Origin: a virus
Length of the DNA stretch: 64,000 bases
Reading direction: 5' to 3' (one strand)
IMG/VR virus record: IMGVR_UViG_3300046323_000673
Coordinates: 19,861 to 83,860 of that record
This document shows, in pieces, positions 1 through 8,726 of this stretch. A program made the translations under genes and the position numbers. Position 1 is the stretch's first letter; each line of letters opens with the position of its first letter. The notes under the pieces were generated by a model. That model worked only from the letters and a program-made list of their open reading frames with translations, did no database searches and was not told the origin of the DNA.

Positions 1-306
1 ATCTACGACTGCCCAAGGGATTGCGACTTCTACACGTGCAGCAACAGCAAGTGCATATCCACCGGCACGAAAGCCGATGGTATGCCCTGCTCTCTCCAAT
101 GCACCGACCAACCAGCCTTCTGTCGAGCGGCAACGTGCACACCAGGGTGTGAGTATTCCCTCGATTGCCCACGACCCCCGAACGACTGCCAGGCCGTCAC
201 GTGCGCAAACAATGAGTGCTCGTACGGTCCAATGAGCAACGTCCCGTGCGACAACAACAATGGCACATGCATCAACGGCGCATGCTCGGTTGTCACCAAC
301 GACTGA
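1..306 (+). CDS. Cys-rich repeat protein, 5' end outside window
   Basis: The frame is open from base 1 to the TGA at 304-306, so only the C-terminal 101 residues are present. They contain 16 cysteines in short spacings of the CxxxxC and CxNGxC type, such as the terminal GTCINGAC segment, which suggests a disulfide-stabilised extracellular repeat domain. Similar Cys-rich repeats are common in secreted proteins of Myxococcota; linking this one to a host or to a phage adhesin is inference. No catalytic motif is visible. It could be the end of a receptor-binding or fibre protein, or a flanking host gene. Confidence 0.6.
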   Translation: MYDCPRDCDFYTCSNSKCISTGTKADGMPCSLQCTDQPAFCRAATCTPGCEYSLDCPRPPNDCQAVTCANNECSYGPMSNVPCDNNNGTCINGACSVVTND

Positions 307-340
307 ACATCCCACTGACCAACGCGCCATGATCCCTTCA

Positions 341-485
341 CGAAGAAGTGACGCGAACCGATAAACTCGGTCGCTTTTGGTGATTGGACCTCGGTGCTTC
401 ACCGAAACACACGGATGCACACGCATCCCATAAATTGGCGATTCGCCCCCCAATAGATAGCAATCACCACCGCGTCACTTCTTCG
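341..485. repeat. Inverted repeat pair in 229-bp intergenic gap
   Basis: CGAAGAAGTGACGCG at 341-355 is the exact reverse complement of 471-485, with 115 bases between. The pair lies in the gene-free stretch 307-535 between the Cys-rich gene and the HTH/propeller gene. No T-run follows, so a simple terminator is unlikely; an operator pair or a long stem-loop is possible. No convincing promoter is visible here. Confidence 0.5.
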
Positions 486-535
486 CTCTTCCCACCCAAC
501 ACATGACGAACAGGGTATAACCACCCCCATTCATC

Positions 536-1864
536 ATGTTTAACCCGTCAATTCGCGTTACTTCCATTGCCCAATTGGCGGCCCTACAAGGGGTCGACAT
601 CGCGCTTGCAGCGACCTCAGTAGGCCTTGACCCGATCCTGATTGAAAGGGTCGACAATGGGCGTCAGGGCTTCCCTAAAAGCTATGCACGAAATCTAGCC
701 GCTGCGTTGGGGGTTGATGAACCGACCCTACTCGCGGCGGCTAGAACCGTACTCGACGACAGTGCATACCCGCAGTCGATGGCGAGCGTGGCAATCGCAC
801 CCAAACCGCCCGAAGCGATCTTGGGCGAGACGTTCCCCATGTGCCTCACGAACGTGACGCGTAATCAGTCGACGGTGATGGCACCCGCGTTGACGGTTTG
901 GCTTGTTGGGCAGGACGTTGGGAACGTGGGGAGCAAGGGCGCGTTCGGGCGAATCAACAGGAACACGGGCGTACCTCTCGCGCCGATAGAGATGTCGAAC
1001 AATGTGCAGATGCCGATGACGCTAACGAGGGGTATCGACACGCTCTACACGTCGGGTGATGTGTCGGAGTTGGGGAACCCGAGAGTTGCGGCCGTATCGT
1101 TATTGAGCGGGACCATCACGCACGAGAGTTTGATCGGAACAACGAACAACACGTGCACGGTCACATACGCGCCGGCAACGAATGAGCTTTGGGTATCGGT
1201 GCAGCTCGACGAACGTGTGTACGTGCTCGATGTAGTTACGGGCGGGGTTCTCTATTCACTCGCGCTCACGTACTTGGGCAATGACTACGAGCCGTGCGGG
1301 ATGGTTGCCGCTAACGGGAAGATGTACGTCACGGGTGCACGAAACCTCGGGGGTGGATCATGGGAGGGCCACCTGTTCGAGTTCAATCAAACCACGTACG
1401 CGATTGAGCGGGTATCAACGGGGGACAACATGGGCACGTGCGTTGACGTGGCATTCGACGGCGTTGATACGTTCTACGTCGTGTCGAGCATCGTGGCAGG
1501 CGGGGGGTTCTTCGTTGTGCCGACCTCGAGCTTTTCGAGCTCGGCACGATCGTTCAGTGGGTTGGAGTTGATCTACGATGCGAAGTGGGTGGTGTGCGCG
1601 TTTGGGTTCGTGTTCGTGTCGGAGCAAAACATCGGGTCGATACCCAAGCTGATACGAGTCACGCCCGGTAGTGGTTTGCAGTTAGCGGCGACGTTCCTTT
1701 CGTTTGGGGGTAGTGGGTACTTGGGCAAGCCGGGGTTTGACTCGCTATTGTTATGGGTACCGAATCCCAACGATGGGACTGTATCCATGGTCAAACCCGA
1801 TACGATGACGGTGATGACGAGCGTGTTCGTGGACGGGCAACCATGGGCGGCAATCGTCGTTTGA
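536..1864 (+). CDS. HTH (XRE-like) plus beta-propeller fusion protein
   Basis: This 442-residue protein has an N-terminal segment (about residues 10-70) with the pattern of a Cro/CI-type helix-turn-helix: AALQGVDIALAATSVGLD, an ERVDNGRQ turn, then RNLAAALGVDEPTLL. The remaining 350 residues are repeated short beta-rich units with DxxTG-like turns (VYVLDVVTGGVLYSL, MYVTGARN, TFYVVSS), as in YVTN/NHL-type beta-propellers. The fusion of a DNA-binding-like head to a propeller is unusual and its role is unknown. It precedes a run of small unknown genes. The start ATG has only a poor ribosome-binding site. Confidence 0.6.
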   Translation: MFNPSIRVTSIAQLAALQGVDIALAATSVGLDPILIERVDNGRQGFPKSYARNLAAALGVDEPTLLAAARTVLDDSAYPQSMASVAIAPKPPEAILGETFPMCLTNVTRNQSTVMAPALTVWLVGQDVGNVGSKGAFGRINRNTGVPLAPIEMSNNVQMPMTLTRGIDTLYTSGDVSELGNPRVAAVSLLSGTITHESLIGTTNNTCTVTYAPATNELWVSVQLDERVYVLDVVTGGVLYSLALTYLGNDYEPCGMVAANGKMYVTGARNLGGGSWEGHLFEFNQTTYAIERVSTGDNMGTCVDVAFDGVDTFYVVSSIVAGGGFFVVPTSSFSSSARSFSGLELIYDAKWVVCAFGFVFVSEQNIGSIPKLIRVTPGSGLQLAATFLSFGGSGYLGKPGFDSLLLWVPNPNDGTVSMVKPDTMTVMTSVFVDGQPWAAIVV

Positions 1865-1868
1865 GGGC

Positions 1869-2198
1869 ATGATGGTGGGCATGAGACCTACCCTTGAAGA
1901 GATCGCGGAAGCACGCGCCCTAGCAACGCGAATGCTATTTCACCGTTCAGATGACCTTGTGTTGATGAAAGTGTTGCGCACGTTCATCGCGACAACAGCC
2001 CCATTAACGAAGGAACAAGCCATCCCGGTGATGGTTGGGCACGCGAACAAGGCAGGCGATTGGAAAGGCACGGACGCCGATATTGAGAGCGCAACCAAAG
2101 CCTTGATGACCGATTCGTCGGTTGGTCGAAGCGGGTGGCAAGACGTCGTGTGGGCGCAATGGGCAACGCTTGTGCACTTCAACGGGGGTGTAGAGTGA
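1869..2198 (+). CDS. Hypothetical protein, 109 aa
   Basis: Small helical protein with no recognised motif. It starts four bases after the stop of the HTH/propeller gene; ATGs at 1869, 1872 and 1881 are all possible, and GAGGG at 1863-1867 best serves 1872 or 1881. Its stop overlaps the GTG start of the next gene, so the two are probably translationally coupled. Confidence 0.6.
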   Translation: MMVGMRPTLEEIAEARALATRMLFHRSDDLVLMKVLRTFIATTAPLTKEQAIPVMVGHANKAGDWKGTDADIESATKALMTDSSVGRSGWQDVVWAQWATLVHFNGGVE

Positions 2199-2578
2199 GC
2201 ACGTTTCATTGCAAGAAGTTGTGCGAAAGTAGTTGTTGCTCATCATTCCGTATTGCGCTTATTGCGGATGGCAAGCGCAGCCAATTCGCAACTGCATCTT
2301 GCGATTGTTTCGAGTGTTCAGCGTGTGACCTGATTACGGACCCCAAGAAGCTTGCCAAGCTGATGATGAAGGCGTTGCGTGCACGGGGTTTGGATGTCGA
2401 ATCGTGGTCGCCCGAATATCCACCCTATGACCCGTCGATCGCGATACGGCTGAAGGATGGGTCGTTTCGTAGAATCATGTCGATGAAGCAGGCACGTACC
2501 GACCTTCTCATGGTGATGGCAACACCCGCCGACGAAACAAGCTTTGACGTCGTGAAGCAGATCATCGGCGCGGGATGA
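2195..2578 (+). CDS. Hypothetical Cys-rich N-terminus protein, 127 aa
   Basis: The likely start is GTG at 2195, overlapping the upstream TGA as GTGA with a GGGGG stretch just upstream. The N-terminus has eight cysteines in about 40 residues (HCKKLCESSCC, CDCFECSAC), a probable metal site or disulfide cluster, followed by a helical tail (ITDPKKLAKLMMKALRARGLD). The function is not recognised. It is the last gene before palindrome copy P1. Confidence 0.55.
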   Translation: MSTFHCKKLCESSCCSSFRIALIADGKRSQFATASCDCFECSACDLITDPKKLAKLMMKALRARGLDVESWSPEYPPYDPSIAIRLKDGSFRRIMSMKQARTDLLMVMATPADETSFDVVKQIIGAG

Positions 2579-2616
2579 TGTCGCGTGTGTTAGGGTACGC
2601 ATCGGGTCAGTTGTAG

Positions 2617-2646
2617 AAATCCAATTGGATCGATCCAATTGGATTT
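2617..2646. promoter_or_regulatory. 30-bp palindrome, copy P1 (exact)
   Basis: Exact copy of the window-wide palindrome: AAA, TCCAATTGGA, TCGA, TCCAATTGGA, TTT. To its right is CGTCGAG then TAACAT at 2654-2659 and an AGAGGG ribosome site before ATG 2671, so it is placed like a promoter/operator for the next gene. Confidence 0.85.
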
Positions 2647-2670
2647 CGTCGAGTAACATAGAGGGTCGTC

Positions 2671-3231
2671 ATGTTAGCAAGCGTCGAACGAGTGATCATT
2701 TGGGATGGTACGGGACAAGAACGGGTTGGAACTTTGGTGTATCCGAGTCCCGCGTTGTCGAGTGAGGAGGACAACGGGCGCATCATCACGCTTCCAACCG
2801 ACGAACGATTGTTTGGCAAGAGCGCGCTTGGTGGGCTCTTCATTCGTCATTGGGGCGGCGGGGTGAAGTTCACGTCGATGCAGCCGCAACGACATTGCCC
2901 GATGGTCCTGCATGTTTCGTCGGACTTGTCGTTTCTGCATTGGGTGCTGCGCATTGAAAAGGCCGATTCGAAAGCGGATGTACGCGGCACACTCGCGATC
3001 GTCGGAACGAACGATCCGGTGATTCAATCGGTCGGGGTATTGTCCGCGATAGGGCGCACCGTTGACCTGTCGTCGCTCGGGGAAGCCGACAAGCAAGGTG
3101 GGTGGTTCATCAAGGGCAAATCGGTCCTACGCACAATGCAGGACGGGCTTTGCCCATTGATGGTGCAAGCGGTGAGTGACAACTTGCGCGTGAGGTGGAC
3201 GGCGCTCACCCAAAGTCGAAGCGAGGAATGA
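2671..3231 (+). CDS. Hypothetical protein, 186 aa
   Basis: Mixed alpha/beta protein without recognised motifs; a segment such as MVLHVSSDLSFLHWVLRIEKAD suggests a beta-rich fold. It is the first gene downstream of palindrome P1, with GAGGG eight bases before the ATG. Its stop overlaps the next start (ATGA), so it heads a short operon leading to the portal gene. Confidence 0.65.
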   Translation: MLASVERVIIWDGTGQERVGTLVYPSPALSSEEDNGRIITLPTDERLFGKSALGGLFIRHWGGGVKFTSMQPQRHCPMVLHVSSDLSFLHWVLRIEKADSKADVRGTLAIVGTNDPVIQSVGVLSAIGRTVDLSSLGEADKQGGWFIKGKSVLRTMQDGLCPLMVQAVSDNLRVRWTALTQSRSEE

Positions 3232-3485
3232 ACGTGTTGAAGAAGCTTGGGGCGTTCATCTGGTTCGTGTACGATGTTGGGCGCCTCCTGTTCACTCGCG
3301 AATACAACGAACCTGATACGCCCCCGAACGACGACGATGAAGGCGAGCACGTACCAACAACACCCGTCGTGCACGTGTCGCCTGATGCATCGCGGATGAT
3401 CTCCCGTCCCAAGCCGGTCATCGCACCGGCAATCGACGAACCACTTGAAGGCAGCATCGAAGCTCGCCGACGCATGATCAACTGA
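3228..3485 (+). CDS. Small membrane-anchored-like protein, 85 aa
   Basis: Start chosen at ATG 3228, which overlaps the upstream TGA and is preceded by GAGGA. The N-terminus MNVLKKLGAFIWFVYDVGRLLF is positively charged then hydrophobic, so it could be a membrane anchor or amphipathic helix. An acidic, Pro-rich linker (residues 25-75) follows. Function unknown. Confidence 0.55.
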   Translation: MNVLKKLGAFIWFVYDVGRLLFTREYNEPDTPPNDDDEGEHVPTTPVVHVSPDASRMISRPKPVIAPAIDEPLEGSIEARRRMIN

Positions 3486-3805
3486 TGTTCACAGTGATCA
3501 ATGGCCATTCTGTCGATATTGTGGAGAGCGAGTTTCGTAGACGATTTCACGTGGAAGTCGCGCACGTCATCGATGAGATTCACGCAATGAATCTCATCGA
3601 GTCGGTTGGTGGACACGTTCCATTTCGCCGAAGACAATCCGTCGAAATGACGCTTAAACACTTGTTGTCGATCGGCTCGTACCCAGACGACAAGCTGCAA
3701 GCATCCCTGAAACATCCGACAACCGTTACATCGCAACCCACCATGAGGTTTATGGTTGGCGTCGTATCGCGTCTTTTTGGCGACGTTGGAGATGATTCAC
3801 GGTAG
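3485..3805 (+). CDS. Hypothetical protein upstream of portal, 106 aa
   Basis: The ATG shares its A with the preceding TGA (TGATG), a sign of coupled translation. No motif is recognised in this basic protein. It ends eight bases before the portal start; its place suggests an early packaging or head gene, but nothing in the sequence proves that. Confidence 0.5.
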   Translation: MFTVINGHSVDIVESEFRRRFHVEVAHVIDEIHAMNLIESVGGHVPFRRRQSVEMTLKHLLSIGSYPDDKLQASLKHPTTVTSQPTMRFMVGVVSRLFGDVGDDSR

Positions 3806-3813
3806 AAGGAACC

Positions 3814-5916
3814 ATGGGTTTCTTCCGCAACGATGGGCAAACGTTCCCCGGCCCCGCATTCCCCATTCAATCCACCGTGCGCGGCACGAACGGCACGATA
3901 TACGCCGTGAGTTCGTTTGGCGTGGATGACACGACGTTTGGCCCGTCGTTCCGCCCGCAAAGTCTTGTCGAGAACGACCGACATAGGACGCTCGACTTCC
4001 GCCGGAAGTTCTACAATTGCACACAGCACGACCACAAGATCTACGATATGTCGGGGCGGATGAACCGGGGTGGGCAGATGGCCCTTATGCAACCCCTGCT
4101 TTCCTCGCAACCCCCGCCGTTTTACGTGCCCCTTGATCAACGTCGGCCGAACAACCCGTATCGACTCGCGCGATTGATCGTGCAGGCGTTCACGAACTTC
4201 GTATTCGGTGAACATCGATTCCCGAAGATCAAATGCACGGGCGATACCGACGCGGAAGACTTCGCAGACGCGCTTGTGCAGGCGAGCGACCTACCCACTG
4301 TGATGATTCGCGCACGCAACATGGGCGGGTCATGCGGAAGCGTTGGCCTATCGTGGCGGTTCTATCAGGGCAAACCATGCGTGCGTGTGCATTCCGCGGC
4401 GAACGTGTACGTGCACGAATGGGTTGATCGTGATGAAGGCGTCGTCGCGCACGTGAGCGAGATCTATCTCGTGTATCGGGATGTTTGGAACGACAAGGCA
4501 AAGAAGCAGGAACGAGCCCCGCATTGGTACCGTCGCGATTGGACACCCACCGCCGATATCGTGTTTGTCGAACAGCCATTGAACAAGGACGGGGGTGCTA
4601 ACGAGTGGGTTGTCGATGAAGATCAAACGGTCGTGCACGATGACGGGTTTGCCCATTTCGTCTGGATTCCAAATCAACCGAGTGACGACGACGAAAGCGA
4701 ATACGACGGCGAACCCGATTACGAGGGGTTATTCGAGCAAGCCAACACGATCGATATGCTCAACAGCGTGCTCGCGACGGGCACAGTGCGAAACCTTGAT
4801 CCCACGCTCGTATTGAAGCTATCGACCGAACAGCAAGAGATGCAGAAGCGCGGCGTGTCTAAAGGAAGCGACAATGCGTTGAACGTCGGCGAATCGGGTG
4901 ATGCGAAGTATTTGGAACTCGGGGGCACGGCTGCATCGACGGGCATTGCGCTCTTGAAGCAGCAACGGCAATTCGCGCTCGAGGTCGCACAGTGCGTGAT
5001 TCCCGACCCGAACGAGATTGCAGCAGCAGCAACGTCGGGGCGTGCGATCGAATTGCTCTATGCACCCATGGGCGCGAAATCATCCATATTCCAAGCGCAA
5101 TATGGCAAGGGCATCACGTCGCTTGTTACGCAGATGATCACGAGTGCTCGAAAGCGAATGCCGACAACGAACGAGGATGGATCACTTGAATACCCGCTCG
5201 AACTCGATGGCGAGACGGGGTTGATGGTCCCCGTCGAATACTTCCTCGACTTGCCCCCACGCGAGATCACCGAAGCGGTTGTCGACCCGATATCGGGATT
5301 GCCCACGGGTGAGAACAAGATCGTCGGGTATGAGCAGCGCAAGCCGGGCAAGGGGCGAGTGTTCGTGTGCGAATGGCCGAAACGATTCGGAACGACAGAC
5401 ACTGACGATCAATCAGCCGCAACGACAACCGCGACAAGCACGGGCGGGAAAGCATTCGTGTCGCAACGAAGCGCGGTGGAATCGTTTGCAAAGCGTATGG
5501 GCCGTGATCCACACGAAGAATGGAAGCGCGTACTTGAGGAAAAGAAGCAGGCAGACGAACGTGAACAAGGGATGTTCCCCGGCACGGGCGGGGCAGTGGC
5601 GTCGTCGTTGGGTGCTGATACGGGTCAAGCGTCAGTTGACGACGTGGAAGAGCAGGACGGGGCGATTGCGGGCGAGCAAGGGGGGGGCAATGACGTCGCG
5701 CCTGTGCCCACTGAGATCGAACCGTCGCTTGTGCTTAACGGTGCACAGATACAAGCGGCACTCGAAATCGTGCAGCAGGTCGTCACGCAACAAATCCCAC
5801 GTGATACAGCGATCGGCCTGCTCAAGATCGGGTTCAATATGACCAACGCACAATCAATCGAGATCCTTGGTTCGGCTGGTCGTGGGTTTGTTCCTGCATC
5901 GCAAGACGGCAACTGA
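3814..5916 (+). CDS. Portal protein
   Basis: This 700-residue protein has the size, composition and position of a tailed-phage portal of the SPP1 gp6-like class: an N-terminal arm, a DFRRKFYN/YDMSGRMNRGG region, a central beta-rich stretch (VRVHSAANVYVHEWVD), a helical crown region (about residues 300-460, including AATSGRAIELLYAPM) and an acidic, Gln-rich C-terminal tail. Portals form the dodecameric ring through which DNA enters and leaves the capsid. It directly precedes the MuF-like gene with a one-base overlap (TGATG), the usual portal then MuF order. No terminase gene precedes it in the window. Confidence 0.85.
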   Translation: MGFFRNDGQTFPGPAFPIQSTVRGTNGTIYAVSSFGVDDTTFGPSFRPQSLVENDRHRTLDFRRKFYNCTQHDHKIYDMSGRMNRGGQMALMQPLLSSQPPPFYVPLDQRRPNNPYRLARLIVQAFTNFVFGEHRFPKIKCTGDTDAEDFADALVQASDLPTVMIRARNMGGSCGSVGLSWRFYQGKPCVRVHSAANVYVHEWVDRDEGVVAHVSEIYLVYRDVWNDKAKKQERAPHWYRRDWTPTADIVFVEQPLNKDGGANEWVVDEDQTVVHDDGFAHFVWIPNQPSDDDESEYDGEPDYEGLFEQANTIDMLNSVLATGTVRNLDPTLVLKLSTEQQEMQKRGVSKGSDNALNVGESGDAKYLELGGTAASTGIALLKQQRQFALEVAQCVIPDPNEIAAAATSGRAIELLYAPMGAKSSIFQAQYGKGITSLVTQMITSARKRMPTTNEDGSLEYPLELDGETGLMVPVEYFLDLPPREITEAVVDPISGLPTGENKIVGYEQRKPGKGRVFVCEWPKRFGTTDTDDQSAATTTATSTGGKAFVSQRSAVESFAKRMGRDPHEEWKRVLEEKKQADEREQGMFPGTGGAVASSLGADTGQASVDDVEEQDGAIAGEQGGGNDVAPVPTEIEPSLVLNGAQIQAALEIVQQVVTQQIPRDTAIGLLKIGFNMTNAQSIEILGSAGRGFVPASQDGN

Positions 5917-6914
5917 TGAAGCGCGCATCGCCCCTCGAAATCCTTCAACGTTCCCGACAACGCGCGCTCGACTTCGCGGGCAAAGCGGGCACGGCGCGGA
6001 TGCGTCACGTGTTGGAAAAGGCCCAACGCGATATGGAACGGCGGTTGAAGGAAACCGAGGGGCTGGGCGGGGCAGGCAGTGGAAGCTTCACCGCTGCCCA
6101 ATTGCGCACAACGTTGGCCCAAGTGCGTGACGTATTGCGTGCGACGGCATTGCCAGGGATGCAAAGCGATATCGTGGACGTTGGGAAGATGGCGGCGGAA
6201 AGCGCGGCGCAATCAACGATCGAATACATACGCGCGAGCGACAAGGCGTTCACGGGGCTTGGTCGTTCCCTCGCAATCGATAACGCGGCGCTTTACGATG
6301 TTGCCGTGCGAGGGTCGGAAGCGAGCATCTTGCGTCGCATTGGCTCGAACCCGAAAGACCCTCGTTCGTTGGGCGTGTTGCAGCGGTATGGGATCAACAC
6401 GGTTGGCGCGTTCGAGGGCGTGTTGCAACAACGATTGATTGCACAGAAGCCATGGGCAGACGTGCGCAAGGAACTGATTGAAGAGTCGCCGTTTCTGCAA
6501 GGCCAACCGATGCATTGGGCGGAACGCATTGTTCGAACCGAGGTCATGGGCGCCAACAACTTCGCGTCGAATTCGGCGATCACTGAATTGAATGAGCAGC
6601 TCGACGACATGCTGAAGATCAATTCAGCGACGTTCGACAACCGTACAAGTGCCGATAGCTACGCGGTGCACGGGCAGATACGTCGCACGAACGAGGCATT
6701 TGATTCGTGGTGGGGGAGCTTTATGCATCCACCGGATAGGCCGAACGATCGCAGTGTGGTCGTGCCGCACCGGATGTCGTGGCCATTGCCCGCTGGATTG
6801 AAGCCCAAGAGTGATGGGGAGATCGCCGCACGTTGGGCAATGGAAGGGCGGAAGGGTTCACCACCGGCACGGCCGCGAATCAGCACGGTGCCGATGGATC
6901 AATTGCGGAAGTGA
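5916..6914 (+). CDS. MuF-like minor head protein
   Basis: A 332-residue protein directly after the portal. The region AERIVRTEVMGANNFASNSAITELNEQLDD (about residues 205-235) matches the RTE helix typical of Mu gpF/SPP1 gp7 minor head proteins, and the later HPPDRPNDRSVVVPHR replaces the usual HPNCRC segment. Such proteins bind the portal and are injected or help head assembly. The N-terminal half is helical and basic. The start shares a base with the portal stop, so translation is likely coupled. Confidence 0.75.
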   Translation: MKRASPLEILQRSRQRALDFAGKAGTARMRHVLEKAQRDMERRLKETEGLGGAGSGSFTAAQLRTTLAQVRDVLRATALPGMQSDIVDVGKMAAESAAQSTIEYIRASDKAFTGLGRSLAIDNAALYDVAVRGSEASILRRIGSNPKDPRSLGVLQRYGINTVGAFEGVLQQRLIAQKPWADVRKELIEESPFLQGQPMHWAERIVRTEVMGANNFASNSAITELNEQLDDMLKINSATFDNRTSADSYAVHGQIRRTNEAFDSWWGSFMHPPDRPNDRSVVVPHRMSWPLPAGLKPKSDGEIAARWAMEGRKGSPPARPRISTVPMDQLRK

Positions 6915-6985
6915 ACCGTCAAGTAACCCGTGCAATATATTCCAGCACTCGACGAACATCCCTTCCTCGCGATACCCTCACGTGT

Positions 6986-7240
6986 ATGTCGATGTTCAAG
7001 CTCCGAACCGCACCGGGCGATCCCGGTATCAGGCGGGGTGATGCAGGCCGGTTCGTTCCGGCTGCACCTCCCCAAGTCACGCGTGAAGCTGTGAACGAGG
7101 GTATCGACACGATGCAGCTCGTTCACGAACGCTACCAAGCCCCCGAGCATCCCACGCCGGGGAAGAAGCGGGGCGTGTCGGAAAACCCCTGGCCTCCCGC
7201 AACGCCCCCCGCGCAGTCCCCTTTCCGCGTTCGTTCGTGA
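6986..7240 (+). CDS. Hypothetical Pro-rich small protein, 84 aa
   Basis: The best start is ATG 6986 (alternative 6992). There is no Shine-Dalgarno sequence, but GATACC at 6971-6976 could be a -10 box for a very short leader. The protein is Pro/Arg-rich (EHPTPGKKRGVSENPWPPATPPAQSP) and probably disordered. It sits between MuF and palindrome P2. Confidence 0.45.
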   Translation: MSMFKLRTAPGDPGIRRGDAGRFVPAAPPQVTREAVNEGIDTMQLVHERYQAPEHPTPGKKRGVSENPWPPATPPAQSPFRVRS

Positions 7241-7258
7241 TACGTTCAACAAGTAACC

Positions 7259-7288
7259 AAATCCAATTGGATCGATCCAATTGGATTT
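7259..7288. promoter_or_regulatory. 30-bp palindrome, copy P2 (exact)
   Basis: Exact copy. On its right is CATCGAG then TAACGA at 7296-7301 and AAGGG before ATG 7314. The right flank is nearly identical to that of P16 (49621 onward) although the downstream genes are unrelated, so the flank is part of the conserved unit. Confidence 0.85.
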
Positions 7289-7313
7289 CATCGAGTAACG
7301 AAGGGATTTGGTC

Positions 7314-7589
7314 ATGGCACAAGGCGACGGCAAGACACCGGGCACTGGTTCAAGTAGCCCGTTTGGCGACGGGCAGGGCGGCATCAGCGGCGGACGGGCA
7401 GCCCCGTTTGACCAGTTCGCGCAATCGAACCCGCAACGCCCTGTATCCCCTACGAGTTTTCCCAAGGGGCAAGTTCCCGCGGGTGGCGAGATCTTGAAAG
7501 CGGACCCCGTTGCGGGTTCGATTCGTGCCGCGCAGATCGGCACGACTGCAACGAACAACCGTCCCCCCTTCCGCACACGAGGCGCGTAA
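7314..7589 (+). CDS. Hypothetical Gly/Pro-rich protein, 91 aa
   Basis: Low-complexity small protein (Gly, Ser, Pro, Gln) starting 25 bases after palindrome P2, with AAGGG 8 bases before the ATG. Probably largely disordered. It lies in the head gene block; a structural accessory role is possible but unproven. Confidence 0.55.
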   Translation: MAQGDGKTPGTGSSSPFGDGQGGISGGRAAPFDQFAQSNPQRPVSPTSFPKGQVPAGGEILKADPVAGSIRAAQIGTTATNNRPPFRTRGA

Positions 7590-7592
7590 TCA

Positions 7593-8003
7593 ATGGGCGG
7601 CATCGTCGAACTCTCAGGCGGGTTATCCGCGGGTGCACCGGCGGGTTGCGGGTGTGGCGATGCCTCACTCGTATTCCCGTTTGAGTTTCCCGGCGGATGC
7701 AGCGGCAAACCATTCACGGTAAGCACGCAAGGCGGCCGGACGATCATCAGCCCGGTGACATACGTTTCGCTTCCGAATATTGGAACGGGCGGCGACGTCA
7801 CAAAAGCGGATCTCTTTGCCTTTCGAGGTGAAGGGACGGTCGAGCTCGAACTCACGTTCGACGACGGCATTGGAGGCACGACGGTTGTTGTGGTTCCAAT
7901 GCAGGGACTTTACTTCCAAACGTTTGGCGCTCCGAAGTACCTGGTAGGGGTACGGGTGCGCGGTAACAGCACGATCACGTATTTCGCATCAGGACCTCAA
8001 TAG
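7593..8003 (+). CDS. Hypothetical beta-rich head-region protein, 136 aa
   Basis: A Gly-rich N-terminus with CGCGDASLVFPF is followed by beta-strand-rich sequence (FRGEGTVELELTFDDGIGGTTVVVVPM). Size and position between MuF and scaffold would fit a capsid decoration or tail-attached structural protein, but no family is recognised. It starts three bases after the previous stop. Confidence 0.5.
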   Translation: MGGIVELSGGLSAGAPAGCGCGDASLVFPFEFPGGCSGKPFTVSTQGGRTIISPVTYVSLPNIGTGGDVTKADLFAFRGEGTVELELTFDDGIGGTTVVVVPMQGLYFQTFGAPKYLVGVRVRGNSTITYFASGPQ

Positions 8004-8023
8004 GTCGGAGGACACGGACGAAC

Positions 8024-8704
8024 ATGGCGAACATCAAAGAGAAAGCAGCGCTTGCGGGCGCGACGAACAACACGTTACCCGAGCACTTGAAAACGATCGG
8101 GTTTGCCGCGGTGATGCGTGGGCAAATCAATCAAGTGGTTCGGAAGAAGGATCCCGCGGCGAGTGTGTATTCGCCGGTCGCAACGGTGGAAGCGGTTGTG
8201 CTCGCCGACGATGCGAAAGCTACGAGCATCCTGCGTGCATACGCGCGTGTCGGAACCGTGACGGGTGCGCTTACCGTGGTTGCACCGGGAACCACGCCGG
8301 CGACAACCGAGATTTCGATTCAGCCGAACGGTGACATCATGGTTCTCGCGGCTGATGCTATTACGAGTCTCGACGTCACGTTCGTCCCGGAACGAGGCGA
8401 CGTTGACGAACTCCCGAATTGGCCCGTCGCATCCGATGCGATTGCATTGCCCGCGCGCATCACCACGCCGGGTGCGATCCTCTTGCTTGAAGCTGAATCA
8501 CTTGAAGGAACGCTCACGGGCAAACTGCGTGTGCTCGCCCCGAGTGCATCCGCAGCGGCGACAGGCCAAGCACGCTTGAACCTCGCGAAAACGAGCGTGA
8601 AGTTTGCCCCCGCGGATGCAGTGACGAAAGCGCGCGTGAAGCTGCTTGTGTGCGCGGCGGTCGATCTTGACACGGTTCTCGAATCCGACGCGACTATTCA
8701 GTAA
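8024..8704 (+). CDS. Putative capsid-associated protein, 226 aa
   Basis: Ala/Val/Thr-rich protein with repeated beta-strand patterns (LTVVAPGTTPATTEISIQ, GKLRVLAPSASAAATGQA). It has a good ribosome site, CGGAGGAC, ahead of the ATG and lies directly before the scaffold and major capsid genes. Such a place and composition suggest a decoration protein or capsid-stabilising trimer; this is inference from context. Confidence 0.5.
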   Translation: MANIKEKAALAGATNNTLPEHLKTIGFAAVMRGQINQVVRKKDPAASVYSPVATVEAVVLADDAKATSILRAYARVGTVTGALTVVAPGTTPATTEISIQPNGDIMVLAADAITSLDVTFVPERGDVDELPNWPVASDAIALPARITTPGAILLLEAESLEGTLTGKLRVLAPSASAAATGQARLNLAKTSVKFAPADAVTKARVKLLVCAAVDLDTVLESDATIQ

Positions 8705-8726
8705 TAACAAACGGAGGAAGGTCGTC

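Noticed and set aside
6899-7879. Minus-strand frame of 326 codons over the MuF/scaffold region
   Set aside because: It crosses P2 and three supported plus-strand genes, is Pro-rich without domain character and has no ribosome site.
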